Under the pieces are notes generated by a model. That model was not told the origin of the DNA. It saw only the letters and a program-made list of their open reading frames with translations, and made no database searches. Below, one piece after another: positions 9,659-19,189 of a DNA stretch of 64,000 bases. Origin of the DNA: Pseudofulvibacter geojedonensis (GTDB lineage Bacteria; Bacteroidota; Bacteroidia; Flavobacteriales; Flavobacteriaceae); contig NZ_JBHTJM010000009.1 in assembly GCF_042675745.1 (NCBI RefSeq), positions 372,001-436,000 of the forward strand, given 5' to 3'. The position numbers were made by a program, and so were the translations under genes. Position 1 is the first letter of the stretch. Every line of letters begins with the position of its first letter.

Positions 9659-9691
9659 TGAGTGAACCCTTCTTAGCTAAGTTAATATATT

Positions 9692-10822
9692 TTAACCAAT
9701 CATTTTCTTAATTACGACTTTTACCCTATCTTTTTCTACTTCTGTTAGGTTTGAACCAGAAGGTAAACATAGGCCTTTTTTAAATAATTCTTCTGAAAAT
9801 CCATCTCCATAAAAAGCACTATCTACAAATATTGGTTGTAAATGCATTGGTTTCCATAAAGGTCTAGATTCTATGTTATCTTTTAGTAAAGCTAATCTTA
9901 AGTCTTCTCTAGAAAACCCAGTTTCCTGCTCATTAATTACTACACAACTTAACCAATGATTTGAAATAATACCTTTCTTTAATTCTTGTAATACCTGAAC
10001 TCCTTTAACCTCTTTAAACAAGTTTCGGTAAAAATTATTCATTTCTTGACGCAAAGCCACATGTTTATCTAAAACTTCCATTTGCCCTCTTCCAATTCCT
10101 GCCACAATATTACTCATACGATAATTATATCCTATGTGAGAATGCTCATAATGAACTGCTTCGTCTCTTGCTTGGGTAGCTAGAAAAATAGCTTTTTTCT
10201 TATCCTCATCATTTTTACACACCAATGCTCCTCCCCCAGAAGTTGTTATAATCTTATTTCCGTTGAATGATAAAATTCCAAAATCGCCAAAAGTGCCACA
10301 TTTTTGCCCTTTATAACTTGACCCTAAAGCCTCAGCAGCATCTTCTATTAAGGCTATTTCATACTTTTTTGCTAAAGCTAATACTTCATCAATCTTAGCT
10401 GGCATACCATATAAATGAACTAATATTATCGCTTTAGGTTTCTTTCCTAAAGAAATTCTGTGTTTAATAGCTTTTTCTAAATGTATTGGACACATATTCC
10501 ATGTATCCTTTTCACTATCAACAAAAACTGGAATAGCTCCTTGATAAGTAATAGGGTTTGCAGATGCAGAAAAAGTAAAACTCTGACAAATAACCTCATC
10601 GCCATGCTTTACTCCTGCCATAATTAATGCTAAATGAATGGCCGATGTACCACTTGAAAGGGCAACAATTTTTTTATCATTGCCTAAATAACTTTCCAAG
10701 GAATCTTGAAATACATTTAAATTATTTCCATAAGTCAATTCATTACTCTCTATAGCTTCTTGTATATAGATTTTTTCTTTTCCACTCAAATGGGAATTAG
10801 ACAATAGCACTCTACTTTTCAT
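9692..10822 (-). CDS. DegT/DnrJ/EryC1 sugar aminotransferase (PglE-like)
   Basis: A 376-aa PLP enzyme expected to transfer an amino group from glutamate to C4 of the UDP-4-keto-6-deoxy sugar made by the neighbouring dehydratase. Visible family features are SSGTSAIHLAL at 56-66, the EDAAEALGSSY PLP-site block at 160-170 and the Schiff-base lysine K190 in SFNGNKIITTSGGGAL. The NGNK form is typical of the PglE/LegC group, distinct from the FFPAK form of the WbpE-like enzyme at 25596. Its start overlaps the end of the WecA-like gene by 11 bp. No dedicated PglD acetyltransferase is beside it; the LpxD-like protein at 14179 could fill that role (inference). Confidence 0.9.
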   Translation of the reverse strand: MKSRVLLSNSHLSGKEKIYIQEAIESNELTYGNNLNVFQDSLESYLGNDKKIVALSSGTSAIHLALIMAGVKHGDEVICQSFTFSASANPITYQGAIPVFVDSEKDTWNMCPIHLEKAIKHRISLGKKPKAIILVHLYGMPAKIDEVLALAKKYEIALIEDAAEALGSSYKGQKCGTFGDFGILSFNGNKIITTSGGGALVCKNDEDKKKAIFLATQARDEAVHYEHSHIGYNYRMSNIVAGIGRGQMEVLDKHVALRQEMNNFYRNLFKEVKGVQVLQELKKGIISNHWLSCVVINEQETGFSREDLRLALLKDNIESRPLWKPMHLQPIFVDSAFYGDGFSEELFKKGLCLPSGSNLTEVEKDRVKVVIKKMIG

Positions 10823-11804
10823 TTATTTGATTTACTTTCCTATAAGTATTTCTTTTCATAAAAAAATACCCAATAGATAGTACCATAAAAATTAAAACAA
10901 CAATTAAATAATTTTTTTCACCAATTTTTATTAAATATAATACTATTAAATTTAGAAACATCTGCACCAAAAAGTACATTAATGAGATTTTTAAATGAGG
11001 GACTTTGATTTCATTTGCAAAAAGCTGATATAAATGTCTTCGGTGGGCTTCAAGAATATTTTCTTTTCTAACTAATCGCTCGATTATAGTCCAACCTCCA
11101 TCTAATAAATAAACCCCCAACATTAAAAATACAGCATAACTTCCAGTAATCGAAAATAATTTAATAATAAAATAAATAATTGTAAAACCTATTGTAATAC
11201 TTCCAACATCTCCAGCAAAACATTTAGGTTTTTTTCTAAAGTTAAAAATACCAAATACAACAATAGCAAATATTAATACCATTAATAAATCTGAACTAGA
11301 AAACTCAATGATATACTCATTTATTAAATAATAGGTTACGAAGGTTATTAAGGCATTAAGAAATGTAATTCCATTAATGCCATCCATAAAATTATAGATG
11401 TTTAAATATCCTAATGAAAATATATATGCCAAAAATATCAACGTCATTTCAAACAAACTTGATGCCTGAAAAAGATTTAAGCTATAAAAAACTATTGTTA
11501 ATGATATAACGTGAATAATTATTCTAATTTTTGATGACAATGTTATTATATCATCTATAAAACTTATAATTGCTAAAATCAATACTGCTAGACAAAAACC
11601 TATGTAATCATTTAACTCATTAGGAAAGAGTAATAAAAAAAGTAAAATAGCAGGCACTAGAATTATTCCTCCACCTCTCAATGTTGGAGTCACATGAGCA
11701 CTTCTATGGTTAGGGGTGTCAGAAATATTAAAAAACTTAGCAAGTTTTAAATAAATAATTTCAACTATCAATAACGTAAAAAAAACTACTAAATAAACTA
11801 ACAT
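10812..11804 (-). CDS. WecA/WbpL-like polyprenyl-phosphate HexNAc-1-phosphate transferase
   Basis: An initiating transferase of the MraY/WecA superfamily, moving an N-acetylamino-sugar phosphate to undecaprenyl phosphate. The 330-aa protein has about ten hydrophobic segments and the superfamily blocks: HRSAHVTPTLRGGGI at 33-47, SFIDDIITLS at 81-90, YNFMDGING at 137-145, FAGDVGS at 196-202 and HRRHLYQ at 254-260. Being next to the 4,6-dehydratase and 4-aminotransferase genes suggests a WbpL-like enzyme using a 6-deoxy-HexNAc donor rather than the UDP-GlcNAc enzyme of general use; this is context, not sequence proof. It overlaps the upstream gene by 7 bp and the downstream gene by 11 bp. Confidence 0.9.
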   Translation of the reverse strand: MLVYLVVFFTLLIVEIIYLKLAKFFNISDTPNHRSAHVTPTLRGGGIILVPAILLFLLLFPNELNDYIGFCLAVLILAIISFIDDIITLSSKIRIIIHVISLTIVFYSLNLFQASSLFEMTLIFLAYIFSLGYLNIYNFMDGINGITFLNALITFVTYYLINEYIIEFSSSDLLMVLIFAIVVFGIFNFRKKPKCFAGDVGSITIGFTIIYFIIKLFSITGSYAVFLMLGVYLLDGGWTIIERLVRKENILEAHRRHLYQLFANEIKVPHLKISLMYFLVQMFLNLIVLYLIKIGEKNYLIVVLIFMVLSIGYFFMKRNTYRKVNQINEK

Positions 11805-12973
11805 ATTATTTTTTTATTCTGAAGACTTAAATATAAATAAATCATTGATAACACACTTAAAAACAAAGCTCCACTTAACAAACCACAAAAGAAAACAAAC
11901 GAAAAAATAATTATCGCAAATCTATTAACATTTGAAGAGAAATATCTAATAATAAACAAAATATAAACTATAGTGCCTATTCCTCCGAAAAAAATAAATA
12001 CATCAACAATATCCATTTGAGTAAATATGAAGTTTCTTGAATAAAATGATCCTCCTATTAGAAAATTAACCTTATTCCAATAAGTATCAAAGTACTCTAA
12101 AACTTTAATAAAAAGTAAATCTCTTTTCGAAAATAACAGCGTGAAAATATCATATTTCACAGTTAATTCTTTCCAAAAAGGAGAAAGGTTAAATACAAAA
12201 CTCATTATTTTATCAAAAAATAAAATAAAAACAACACCTATAAAACATAAAATTATTCTAAATATTTTCTTTCTCTTTGCAATAACAGTTAAATGAAAAA
12301 TTAATAGCAGGGATAAGAATAATAAAACTGTTTTTGTTCCTAAAAAAGTGCTTATTACAACGATATATAATAAAAGCCATAAGTCCTTTTTACTTTTAAT
12401 ATAATTATAATATAAATTTGCAATTAGTATGTTATATAAATGACTAACTTCATTTACTTTATTAAATAATCCATCAGATCCAAATCTTTCAAGAGACCTT
12501 GGGTAAGATGTTAAGATTTTAAATTCTGTTAAAACTCCAAATAATATAAATATAGAGTTAACAACTAAAACATATTTAAAAATATTGAGTAAGTTATCTG
12601 CTATTTTTTTATCCTTTAAGTTCAAAAAGAAAGCTACAAAAACAAGAATATATAAATACCTAATTAAGTAATAAATACTGCCTTTTGTAATATCCCAATA
12701 TGGATCTAATAAAAATATTGGATTAAACAAAAATTGATTAAATAAAAAGAATAAAACTAAAGCTAGTAAATAATATGTGATTTTATTCTTAGAGTGTTTG
12801 GTTAAAATAAAAAACAGTATGAAAAACACTAATTTAATAACTCCAGTAAATCTGGAACTATTTGCATCAGATACATACAAATAAATCGTGGTGAAAAACT
12901 CTGATAAAAATACTATTATCAAAAAGCAAACTGCAAAATTCGATTTATTTAATTTCTTTAACAATTGTAGCAT
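11798..12973 (-). CDS. Polytopic membrane protein, probable Wzy-type polymerase
   Basis: 391 aa, almost entirely hydrophobic, with roughly ten to twelve membrane segments and a short basic N-terminus. It has one larger loop around residues 260-300 (the LSPFWKELTVKYDIFTLLFS region). It lies between a glycosyltransferase gene and the initiating transferase gene, the usual place for an O-antigen polymerase. I cannot see the HN...G Wzy_C signature present in the two proteins at 16849 and 17984, so this is a divergent family. It could be the true polymerase of the repeat unit; a flippase is less likely because a clear Wzx is encoded at 22700. Confidence 0.65.
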   Translation of the reverse strand: MLQLLKKLNKSNFAVCFLIIVFLSEFFTTIYLYVSDANSSRFTGVIKLVFFILFFILTKHSKNKITYYLLALVLFFLFNQFLFNPIFLLDPYWDITKGSIYYLIRYLYILVFVAFFLNLKDKKIADNLLNIFKYVLVVNSIFILFGVLTEFKILTSYPRSLERFGSDGLFNKVNEVSHLYNILIANLYYNYIKSKKDLWLLLYIVVISTFLGTKTVLLFLSLLLIFHLTVIAKRKKIFRIILCFIGVVFILFFDKIMSFVFNLSPFWKELTVKYDIFTLLFSKRDLLFIKVLEYFDTYWNKVNFLIGGSFYSRNFIFTQMDIVDVFIFFGGIGTIVYILFIIRYFSSNVNRFAIIIFSFVFFCGLLSGALFLSVLSMIYLYLSLQNKKIIC

Positions 12974-12977
12974 TTCT

Positions 12978-14186
12978 TTAGAATGTTTTTATAAATATTT
13001 TTGCCAATTTATCATACGTAAAATACTTCAATAAATACTCTTTACCATTATTACCTAACTCTTTACGTTTTCTAACTGAATGCTTTTTAAATTCTACTAA
13101 AGATTTTCTTATATCATCTATAGATTCTGCAGGTATTACCTTTCCACAATTAGCAATATCAACTATATTATTTTTAGTTGGGGCAGACAACAATATAGGT
13201 CTCTCTGCGTACATATAATCAAATGTTTTATTAGCAGAAATTCCTAGTTCATATAACTTTAAATTTCTTGATGCAAAATATAACAAATCACACTCCTTTA
13301 AAAAAGAGTTCACTTGATTTTTAGGAATCCTGTCAAAAAATATAATATTATTATGATCTTTAGCTAACTGTCTAAGGTTTAAAGCTTCATTACCATTTCC
13401 AAGTATACATAAACACACATCTGGATTATCCTTTACAGCATCAATTACAAATTCCATGGCATTAGCAATACCCAAAGAACCTGCATACCCTACAACAAAT
13501 TTATCTTTTGGGATTTTATTCTTTATCCTTTCCGGTAAAGGTTGATAATAAGACTCATCCTCTATTTGATATCCATTTGATATCCAAGTATAGTTAAAAT
13601 CCTTACTTTTTAGTATTTTCTCTACATGTTTATCTACATCTATTAATAAGGAAACTATATGATCTGCATGTTTATACCCCAACTTCTCAACCCAGGCTAA
13701 GAAACGAATAAATATATTTTTAGTTGAAAAACTCCCTAATTCTATAAGAGATAATGGCCATACATCTCTAATTTCTAATATAAATTTAACACCTTTAAAT
13801 TTTCTCTTAAAAAAGAAAACAACATTCAATATTGGCAACAGTGAATTTGACGAAACTATTATTACATCTGGCTTAGGCAACTTTTTAGTTGGAATAAAAA
13901 ATAATAAGAAACAAAATAGTAACCAACTTAAAATTCTAGCTACCCCTTGTGTTTCTTTATATATGTTACCTTTAATTAATAAGGTTCTTATATTACTTCC
14001 TGTAATCTTAAATAACCCTTTAAACTTATTTTCTCGTTTTGGAACATGAGAGAATGATGAAGTAATTAATGTAACATCATACCCATTTTTAATAAATTCT
14101 TCTGCTAAAAATGAATGTCTATGACCGTCTCCGTTTAATTCTGGAGTACATAAATATTGGTTTATAAGCCAAATATTTTTACTCAT
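12978..14186 (-). CDS. Glycosyltransferase family 4 (WbuB-like)
   Basis: 402 aa, GT-B type. The N-terminus (NQYLCTPELNGDGHRHSFLA) resembles amino-sugar transferases of the WbuB type. A hydrophobic stretch near residues 85-105 suggests membrane association, and the donor-binding end has ANKTFDYMYAERPILLSAP at about 315-335. It probably adds one sugar of the repeat unit at the cytoplasmic membrane face. Its start overlaps the end of the LpxD-like gene by 8 bp and only 4 bp separate its stop from the next gene. Specificity cannot be assigned. Confidence 0.85.
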   Translation of the reverse strand: MSKNIWLINQYLCTPELNGDGHRHSFLAEEFIKNGYDVTLITSSFSHVPKRENKFKGLFKITGSNIRTLLIKGNIYKETQGVARILSWLLFCFLLFFIPTKKLPKPDVIIVSSNSLLPILNVVFFFKRKFKGVKFILEIRDVWPLSLIELGSFSTKNIFIRFLAWVEKLGYKHADHIVSLLIDVDKHVEKILKSKDFNYTWISNGYQIEDESYYQPLPERIKNKIPKDKFVVGYAGSLGIANAMEFVIDAVKDNPDVCLCILGNGNEALNLRQLAKDHNNIIFFDRIPKNQVNSFLKECDLLYFASRNLKLYELGISANKTFDYMYAERPILLSAPTKNNIVDIANCGKVIPAESIDDIRKSLVEFKKHSVRKRKELGNNGKEYLLKYFTYDKLAKIFIKTF

Positions 14187-15081
14187 CTTTATTTATTTTT
14201 CTAATAAGTTTACCCGGATTTCCTGCTACAATTTCATAATCATTGACATCTTTTGTAATAACTGCACCCAAGCCAATTAATGCATTAGACCCTATATTTT
14301 TCTTATTTATAATAGATGCTGAAGGTGCTATCCATGAATTCTCTCCAATAGTAACACTTCCTGCAATCATTGCATTGGCTATTACAACTGAATTTCTCTT
14401 AACTTTTACACCATGAGCTATATGAACAAGATTATCTATTTTGACATTCTCTCCTATAATAGTACTCCCCATAACCGCTCTATCAATACATGTATTATTC
14501 CCTATATCTACATTATTTTTTATAACAACATTTCCAATATGGGGGATTAACTCAAAATCACCTTTCTTATTTTTCTCATAACCAAAACCAACTCCTCCGA
14601 TTGTATTATTAGCTCCAATTGTAACATTATTCTCTATAACTGTTCCTTTTAATATTGTAGTATTATGCAAAATTTCAACATTAACTCCTATCCTACAGTT
14701 TTCTTCAATAATCACATTATGCCCAATAAAAGCACCATCTCCAATTATACAATCTTCAGATATACATGCAGACTTATGAATAACTGGACTTCTTTTCTTA
14801 CTAAAAAACTTTGTCAATACTTCTTGAAAGACTCTTCTTGGGTTTTCTACAATAATATAATTAATGTAGTCCGACTTGTTTATAACAACTTTTTCACTTA
14901 CTATTATTGTAGATTTAGTTTTTACTAAACTTAATTTATCTATATTTTTATCATTACACCAACTCAACATATTTTCTGTACCGCTAATTTCTTCTAACGA
15001 TACCACGCCTTTTACATTAAGTGATGGTTCCCCTATAAACTTTATATATTCTATCTGCGTAAGAATTTCTTTAAGTATCAT
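14179..15081 (-). CDS. LpxD-like left-handed beta-helix N-acyltransferase
   Basis: 300 aa. Residues 1-95 look like the LpxD uridine-binding domain, including ENPRRVFQEVLTKFF, which matches the NPR-x-xF segment at the end of that domain in LpxD. Residues from about 100 are a run of hexapeptide repeats ([IV]-x-x-[AGN]-x-x), with the acyltransferase histidine probably in NLVHIAHGVKV. LpxD N-acylates UDP-3-acyl-glucosamine in lipid A synthesis, but this copy sits in a glycan locus directly after a PIG-L deacetylase gene. A role in re-acylating an amino sugar, or acylating the 4-amino sugar of the PglE-like enzyme, is more likely (inference). The housekeeping lpxD should be elsewhere in the genome. 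Confidence 0.8.
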   Translation of the reverse strand: MILKEILTQIEYIKFIGEPSLNVKGVVSLEEISGTENMLSWCNDKNIDKLSLVKTKSTIIVSEKVVINKSDYINYIIVENPRRVFQEVLTKFFSKKRSPVIHKSACISEDCIIGDGAFIGHNVIIEENCRIGVNVEILHNTTILKGTVIENNVTIGANNTIGGVGFGYEKNKKGDFELIPHIGNVVIKNNVDIGNNTCIDRAVMGSTIIGENVKIDNLVHIAHGVKVKRNSVVIANAMIAGSVTIGENSWIAPSASIINKKNIGSNALIGLGAVITKDVNDYEIVAGNPGKLIRKINKDE

Positions 15082-15090
15082 CTCTTCTAT

Positions 15091-15732
15091 CTAATTAATT
15101 AATCTTACTACTTCAAAAACTTCTGCAAAATCTTTACCTACCTGAGTACCTCTAACTCTAGCTAAACTTTTAATAAACTCTTCTGAAGCATAACCTCTAA
15201 TAGCTACCTGTGATTCGTATTCTTTTAGGGCATCTATTTTTATATCTAACGAAGATTCCTCGGCCTCTACAAATAAATCCATAGAAAATTTAAAATTATT
15301 CCAGGGTAATTCATAGCTAAGAATATTTCTATTCTTAAAGGCTCTTATAGCTTCATTAGCTATAGTTGCATGATCTTGGTGAACATCATTAACAGATGGA
15401 ATAAAAATAAGATCTGGATTTATTTTTCTTCTGTATACGATTAAGTCTTCAAGAATTTCTTGCCTCTTATATGAAAAATAACGGACTTTATAGTCTAATA
15501 CAAAAACATTCTCAGAATTTATTCCTAATTTTTTAGTCGCACGTTTTGCTTCATGTTTTAATACGTCTGGTGCAAAACCTTCCGGAACGGACTCTTCGCA
15601 ATAACTAAAAGCTATATAATATACTTCTACTCCGCTTTTTATCAACTTATCTATTGTAGCACCACAACCAAATTCTCCATCATCTGTATGTGGCGCTAAA
15701 ACTAGTGCTCTTTTTATAGAATTAAATATCAT
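15091..15732 (-). CDS. PIG-L/LmbE family zinc N-deacetylase
   Basis: A 213-aa member of the PIG-L (LmbE) family, which removes N-acetyl groups from GlcNAc-type sugars with a metal-bound water. The family AHPDDE motif appears as PHTDDGE at 14-20, giving H15 and D18 as metal ligands and D17 as the base; the second ligand is in VHQDH (H118/H121). It is a single domain of normal length with no signal peptide, so it acts in the cytosol on a nucleotide- or lipid-linked sugar. It is 2 bp after the glycosyltransferase gene at 15734 and 9 bp before the LpxD-like gene, suggesting a deacetylate-then-reacylate pair. Confidence 0.88.
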   Translation of the reverse strand: MIFNSIKRALVLAPHTDDGEFGCGATIDKLIKSGVEVYYIAFSYCEESVPEGFAPDVLKHEAKRATKKLGINSENVFVLDYKVRYFSYKRQEILEDLIVYRRKINPDLIFIPSVNDVHQDHATIANEAIRAFKNRNILSYELPWNNFKFSMDLFVEAEESSLDIKIDALKEYESQVAIRGYASEEFIKSLARVRGTQVGKDFAEVFEVVRLIN

Positions 15733-15733
15733 G

Positions 15734-16837
15734 TTATATACTTTTGTAAAGTTCCATTAATCTTTTTTCTGCTATACTCCAATTATACTTTTCAATAACA
15801 GCTTTCTTTCCATTTTCCCCTAATTTCTTTTTTAATTCAGGGTTTTTGTTTAAATACATAATTGCATTAGCAACTTGATCTGTATTTGTTGGATCAACAT
15901 TAATACCACAATTATTCTCTTCATTAAAGCTAACCCATTCACCAAAATTAGGCATAATTACCGGCATACCTTTTAACATATACTCAAATAACTTAATAGC
16001 ATAAGACAAATAATACTGCCCTACATTATTATAAAGAATCAACCCAATAGATGAATTATTATATTGTTCTAATACAGACTCATATGGTATTATCCCTAAA
16101 TACTTAGTTTGATTCCAACCTAACTCTTCCTTGCATTGATTTAGGGTAACATCATTTATATTTCCTGCCAAAACTAAATCACTGCCATCATTAATTTTTG
16201 AAAAAGCTCTTACCATATTCAAAACTCCTCTTTCTAAACTTAGAGCTCCTGCATGAAAACATGTTTTATTTGCGTAATTTATATTTTCTAAAGTAGCATT
16301 TTTAGATTGAAGGATAACAAAATTTTCTACCAAAGTAGTATTCTTATTTTTTTTAGAATAAACTGAATACATATAAGGTTGAGGTACAACTACTGCATCA
16401 ACTTTTTTAACAACAAAGTTTTCTACTTTCTCAAAGAAAAAAGATATTATTCCACGTAAGGATTTATGAATCCAAGGCTTAATCTTAATTTGCTTGGTTA
16501 AATCTTCATGAATATCGTAAATGACTTTTACTCCATTCTTTCGTAATTTAAGCCCCAAAAACATTAGCTCTGGATCATGAAACTGGTATATATCACATTT
16601 CAACTCCTTTGCTTTTAAAAATACTTTTTTTCTTGCCTTTAGTATCCTTTCTTTTCTAGAATTTACAGCACCTACATCATAAATTTTAACTCCTTCTTTT
16701 ACTTCATCACCTAAGCCATCAGCAACCACTAATGAAACATCGAATCCATTTTGAGCAAGACTCTGACATTCCTTAATGAATACTCTAATATCATATCTTG
16801 GATGCACAGATGTTAAATGACATATTTTCTTTTTCAT
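15734..16837 (-). CDS. Glycosyltransferase family 4
   Basis: 367 aa, GT-B fold. The N-terminus KKKICHLTSVHPRYDIRVFI is a common opening of bacterial GT4 enzymes, with YQFHDPELMFLGLKL at about residues 94-108. The donor site has HAGALSLERGVLNM at about 191-204 and the YAIKLFEYMLKGMPVIMPN helix near 285-303. It probably adds one sugar to the lipid-linked repeat unit. The gene is 11 bp downstream of the Wzy_C gene at 16849 and 2 bp upstream of the PIG-L gene, within one operon. Donor unknown. Confidence 0.85.
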   Translation of the reverse strand: MKKKICHLTSVHPRYDIRVFIKECQSLAQNGFDVSLVVADGLGDEVKEGVKIYDVGAVNSRKERILKARKKVFLKAKELKCDIYQFHDPELMFLGLKLRKNGVKVIYDIHEDLTKQIKIKPWIHKSLRGIISFFFEKVENFVVKKVDAVVVPQPYMYSVYSKKNKNTTLVENFVILQSKNATLENINYANKTCFHAGALSLERGVLNMVRAFSKINDGSDLVLAGNINDVTLNQCKEELGWNQTKYLGIIPYESVLEQYNNSSIGLILYNNVGQYYLSYAIKLFEYMLKGMPVIMPNFGEWVSFNEENNCGINVDPTNTDQVANAIMYLNKNPELKKKLGENGKKAVIEKYNWSIAEKRLMELYKSI

Positions 16838-16848
16838 GTAATAATGAC

Positions 16849-18003
16849 TTATTTTTCTTTATAGTTAAGTTTATTAGATAGTAGCAAAGATGTAAAAAAA
16901 ACAAAAAAGAAAACCCCTCTCTGCAAATACAAAAAATCTTCAGTTAGACTAAGTAATATACATATTACTGTTAATGTTGCTAAAATGAAATTATTCGTCG
17001 TAAATGATTTTCGTAACAAAAAACCCAACATTATTAATATAAGTATTAATCCTAATATTCCGTTTGCCAACAATTCATGTATATATAAATTATGTGGAAT
17101 TAAAGGTTTTATATTATCATCTATAAGTAACTGATAATCCTTAATATGATTTCCTCCAATACCAAACCAAAAATTCTCTTTTATAAGTTCTAGAGATTTT
17201 TTTGTATATATTAAACGGTGCGCTACACTATTTGTTATACTTAATATTAACCAATCTTTTATTAAAAAAACAAAACCTAAAAACAAAACTATTGAACCAC
17301 CTAATAATTGATAAAAGCTTTTCCTATTCAACCCAGAAATTAGAAGATAAAAAAGTAAGCCAAAAAAAGATAAAATCATAGTCATTTTTGAACCAACATA
17401 GAATTGCATTAAGAAAAACAAAAAAAGTAATATAGTTAATATTACTTTAACCGACCTCTTGAAACTTCTTTTAACTTCATCCATTAAAATGACTAAAGCA
17501 AAAGCAATATACAAACCTATATAAGTATGGTGATAAGCACCCGGTAGATAATTATATAGTACATAAATAACATAATGGTCTGTAAAACTAAATGTATACC
17601 ATTTGGCATATTTAATATAAAAATAAAACAGATATCCAATAGCATAAAAAATGTAAACTCCAACTCCTATGGTAAAAAGCTGTAGCAACTTTCTATATAC
17701 TTTAGGTGATTCTATTTTAGTAATTTGAAAAGCTAAAGGAACAATCAAAAAGGCTAATTTTACACTATCTATACCTTTAAAACTTTGTTCAAAAAAAAGA
17801 CTTCTTATTCCATCTATAAGTACAAATAAAATGCATAAAACAGTCCAATTCTTTATATTAATCTTCTTAAAATCTCCTAAAAAGATAAGATTTAATAACA
17901 TTAACCCTAAAGCAATTGCCGAATATATTAATGGAATAGGTAAAGGTAAAACTAAGGCAAAAATATATAGCCCAATGTATCTTTTATGAAACTCTAACTT
18001 CAT
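16849..18003 (-). CDS. O-antigen polymerase/ligase superfamily protein (Wzy_C type) 1
   Basis: 384 aa with ten to twelve membrane segments and the large periplasmic loop expected of O-antigen polymerases and ligases. The loop has the superfamily signature: FGIGGNHIKDY, then IPHNLYIHELLANGILGL shortly before the last membrane segments. The HN pair followed by a glycine-rich helix is the conserved Wzy_C feature. It starts 20 bp inside the neighbouring gene at 17984, which encodes a protein of the same superfamily. Which of the two polymerises and which ligates cannot be told from sequence. Confidence 0.8.
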   Translation of the reverse strand: MKLEFHKRYIGLYIFALVLPLPIPLIYSAIALGLMLLNLIFLGDFKKINIKNWTVLCILFVLIDGIRSLFFEQSFKGIDSVKLAFLIVPLAFQITKIESPKVYRKLLQLFTIGVGVYIFYAIGYLFYFYIKYAKWYTFSFTDHYVIYVLYNYLPGAYHHTYIGLYIAFALVILMDEVKRSFKRSVKVILTILLFLFFLMQFYVGSKMTMILSFFGLLFYLLISGLNRKSFYQLLGGSIVLFLGFVFLIKDWLILSITNSVAHRLIYTKKSLELIKENFWFGIGGNHIKDYQLLIDDNIKPLIPHNLYIHELLANGILGLILILIMLGFLLRKSFTTNNFILATLTVICILLSLTEDFLYLQRGVFFFVFFTSLLLSNKLNYKEK

Positions 18004-19189
18004 TTAATTTAGGATTCATTTTTATATTATTTAAATAAATAGAATATAACACTACTAATATCCACAACCCAGATAAATTATTAGATTTCAAACAATTAAA
18101 AAAAGCAAAAAATATAAATGCTTTATATAATGCCAACTTTTTATTAATAAAAAAGGGAGTTATTAAAAAGAATGCTATTAAAAACAAACCTAAAACTCCT
18201 AATTCATACCAGGCTTCTAAAAATATATTATGAGGATTCTCCTTTACATCTTTTCCTAAATAATCATAACCAAAACTTCCTATACCATTGCCAAAAATAA
18301 AAGTCTTAGGGTTAGAAAATATTTGATCGATAGCATAAGACATTAGCTCAATTCTATCATTTGCAGAAGCATCCTTCCTGTCTGAAGAAAACAAACTTAT
18401 AAATCTATCCAAACCATACTTATAAATTTTTTCCTTAAAAAAATCAAATTTTGCTATAATAATACCACAGCCAGCAATTAAAAAACTCAAAAAAATTAAT
18501 ACCCTTTTTGTTTTAAATTTAACATTTAAAAATATCTTATATTTTACAATAAAAATAGTTAACAAACTAAAAAGTAAAGGTCCTCTAGAGCCCATTGCTA
18601 ATAAAACAAGATATAAACCTCCTAAAGAAAACCATTTTTTCTTTTCCACAAAAACAAATCCTACTAAAGAAATAACATACCCTAATCCCATATAAGAGCC
18701 TGCTATATCATAAAATTTATCTGAAAAAGATCTATTTGCTGCATTAGCATCTGACCAAAAAAACTGTCTGTAGTATATAAATAAAAATGATAGGGGAATA
18801 ACAATCCACAAAACACCTCTTACAAAAGATTTCCAATTTATCTCTTTAACAAAAATAGGGTAAACAAAACAAAATATTGTCAAACTAAACTTTAAAAACT
18901 TTTCCCTAGCATAGATCTCTGAACTAGAATAAAAAAAAGATAAAAACATTAAGAGAAAAATAAAAAAAAGAACTGATAAATACAGTACTACTTGTTTATT
19001 AATTCTTATTCGGTTTTCCTTTTGTCCTAATTGAAAAATAATATCAATAGCGGCTAAAGAAAATGCAAATAGAGTAACATCTAATGTTCCAATAAAAGCA
19101 TTAAACATAGGTTTTATTGGGCCAGAAATAATTAATAAGGCTAATATATAAGTCTGATGATTTTCCTTTATTTCTCCTAATAATCTCAT
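17984..19189 (-). CDS. O-antigen polymerase/ligase superfamily protein (Wzy_C type) 2
   Basis: 401 aa, polytopic, with the same superfamily signature as its neighbour: FIFGNGIGSFGYD followed by NPHNIFLEAWYELGVLGLF near the C-terminal membrane segments. A hydrophilic loop at about residues 255-300 (RFISLFSSDRKDASANDRIE) should be periplasmic. It is translationally coupled to the amidotransferase gene upstream (TAATG). Having two adjacent Wzy_C proteins plus a third polytopic candidate at 11798 is more than one polymerase pathway needs; one may be a ligase or a dedicated transfer enzyme. Confidence 0.8.
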   Translation of the reverse strand: MRLLGEIKENHQTYILALLIISGPIKPMFNAFIGTLDVTLFAFSLAAIDIIFQLGQKENRIRINKQVVLYLSVLFFIFLLMFLSFFYSSSEIYAREKFLKFSLTIFCFVYPIFVKEINWKSFVRGVLWIVIPLSFLFIYYRQFFWSDANAANRSFSDKFYDIAGSYMGLGYVISLVGFVFVEKKKWFSLGGLYLVLLAMGSRGPLLFSLLTIFIVKYKIFLNVKFKTKRVLIFLSFLIAGCGIIIAKFDFFKEKIYKYGLDRFISLFSSDRKDASANDRIELMSYAIDQIFSNPKTFIFGNGIGSFGYDYLGKDVKENPHNIFLEAWYELGVLGLFLIAFFLITPFFINKKLALYKAFIFFAFFNCLKSNNLSGLWILVVLYSIYLNNIKMNPKLNEVRVS

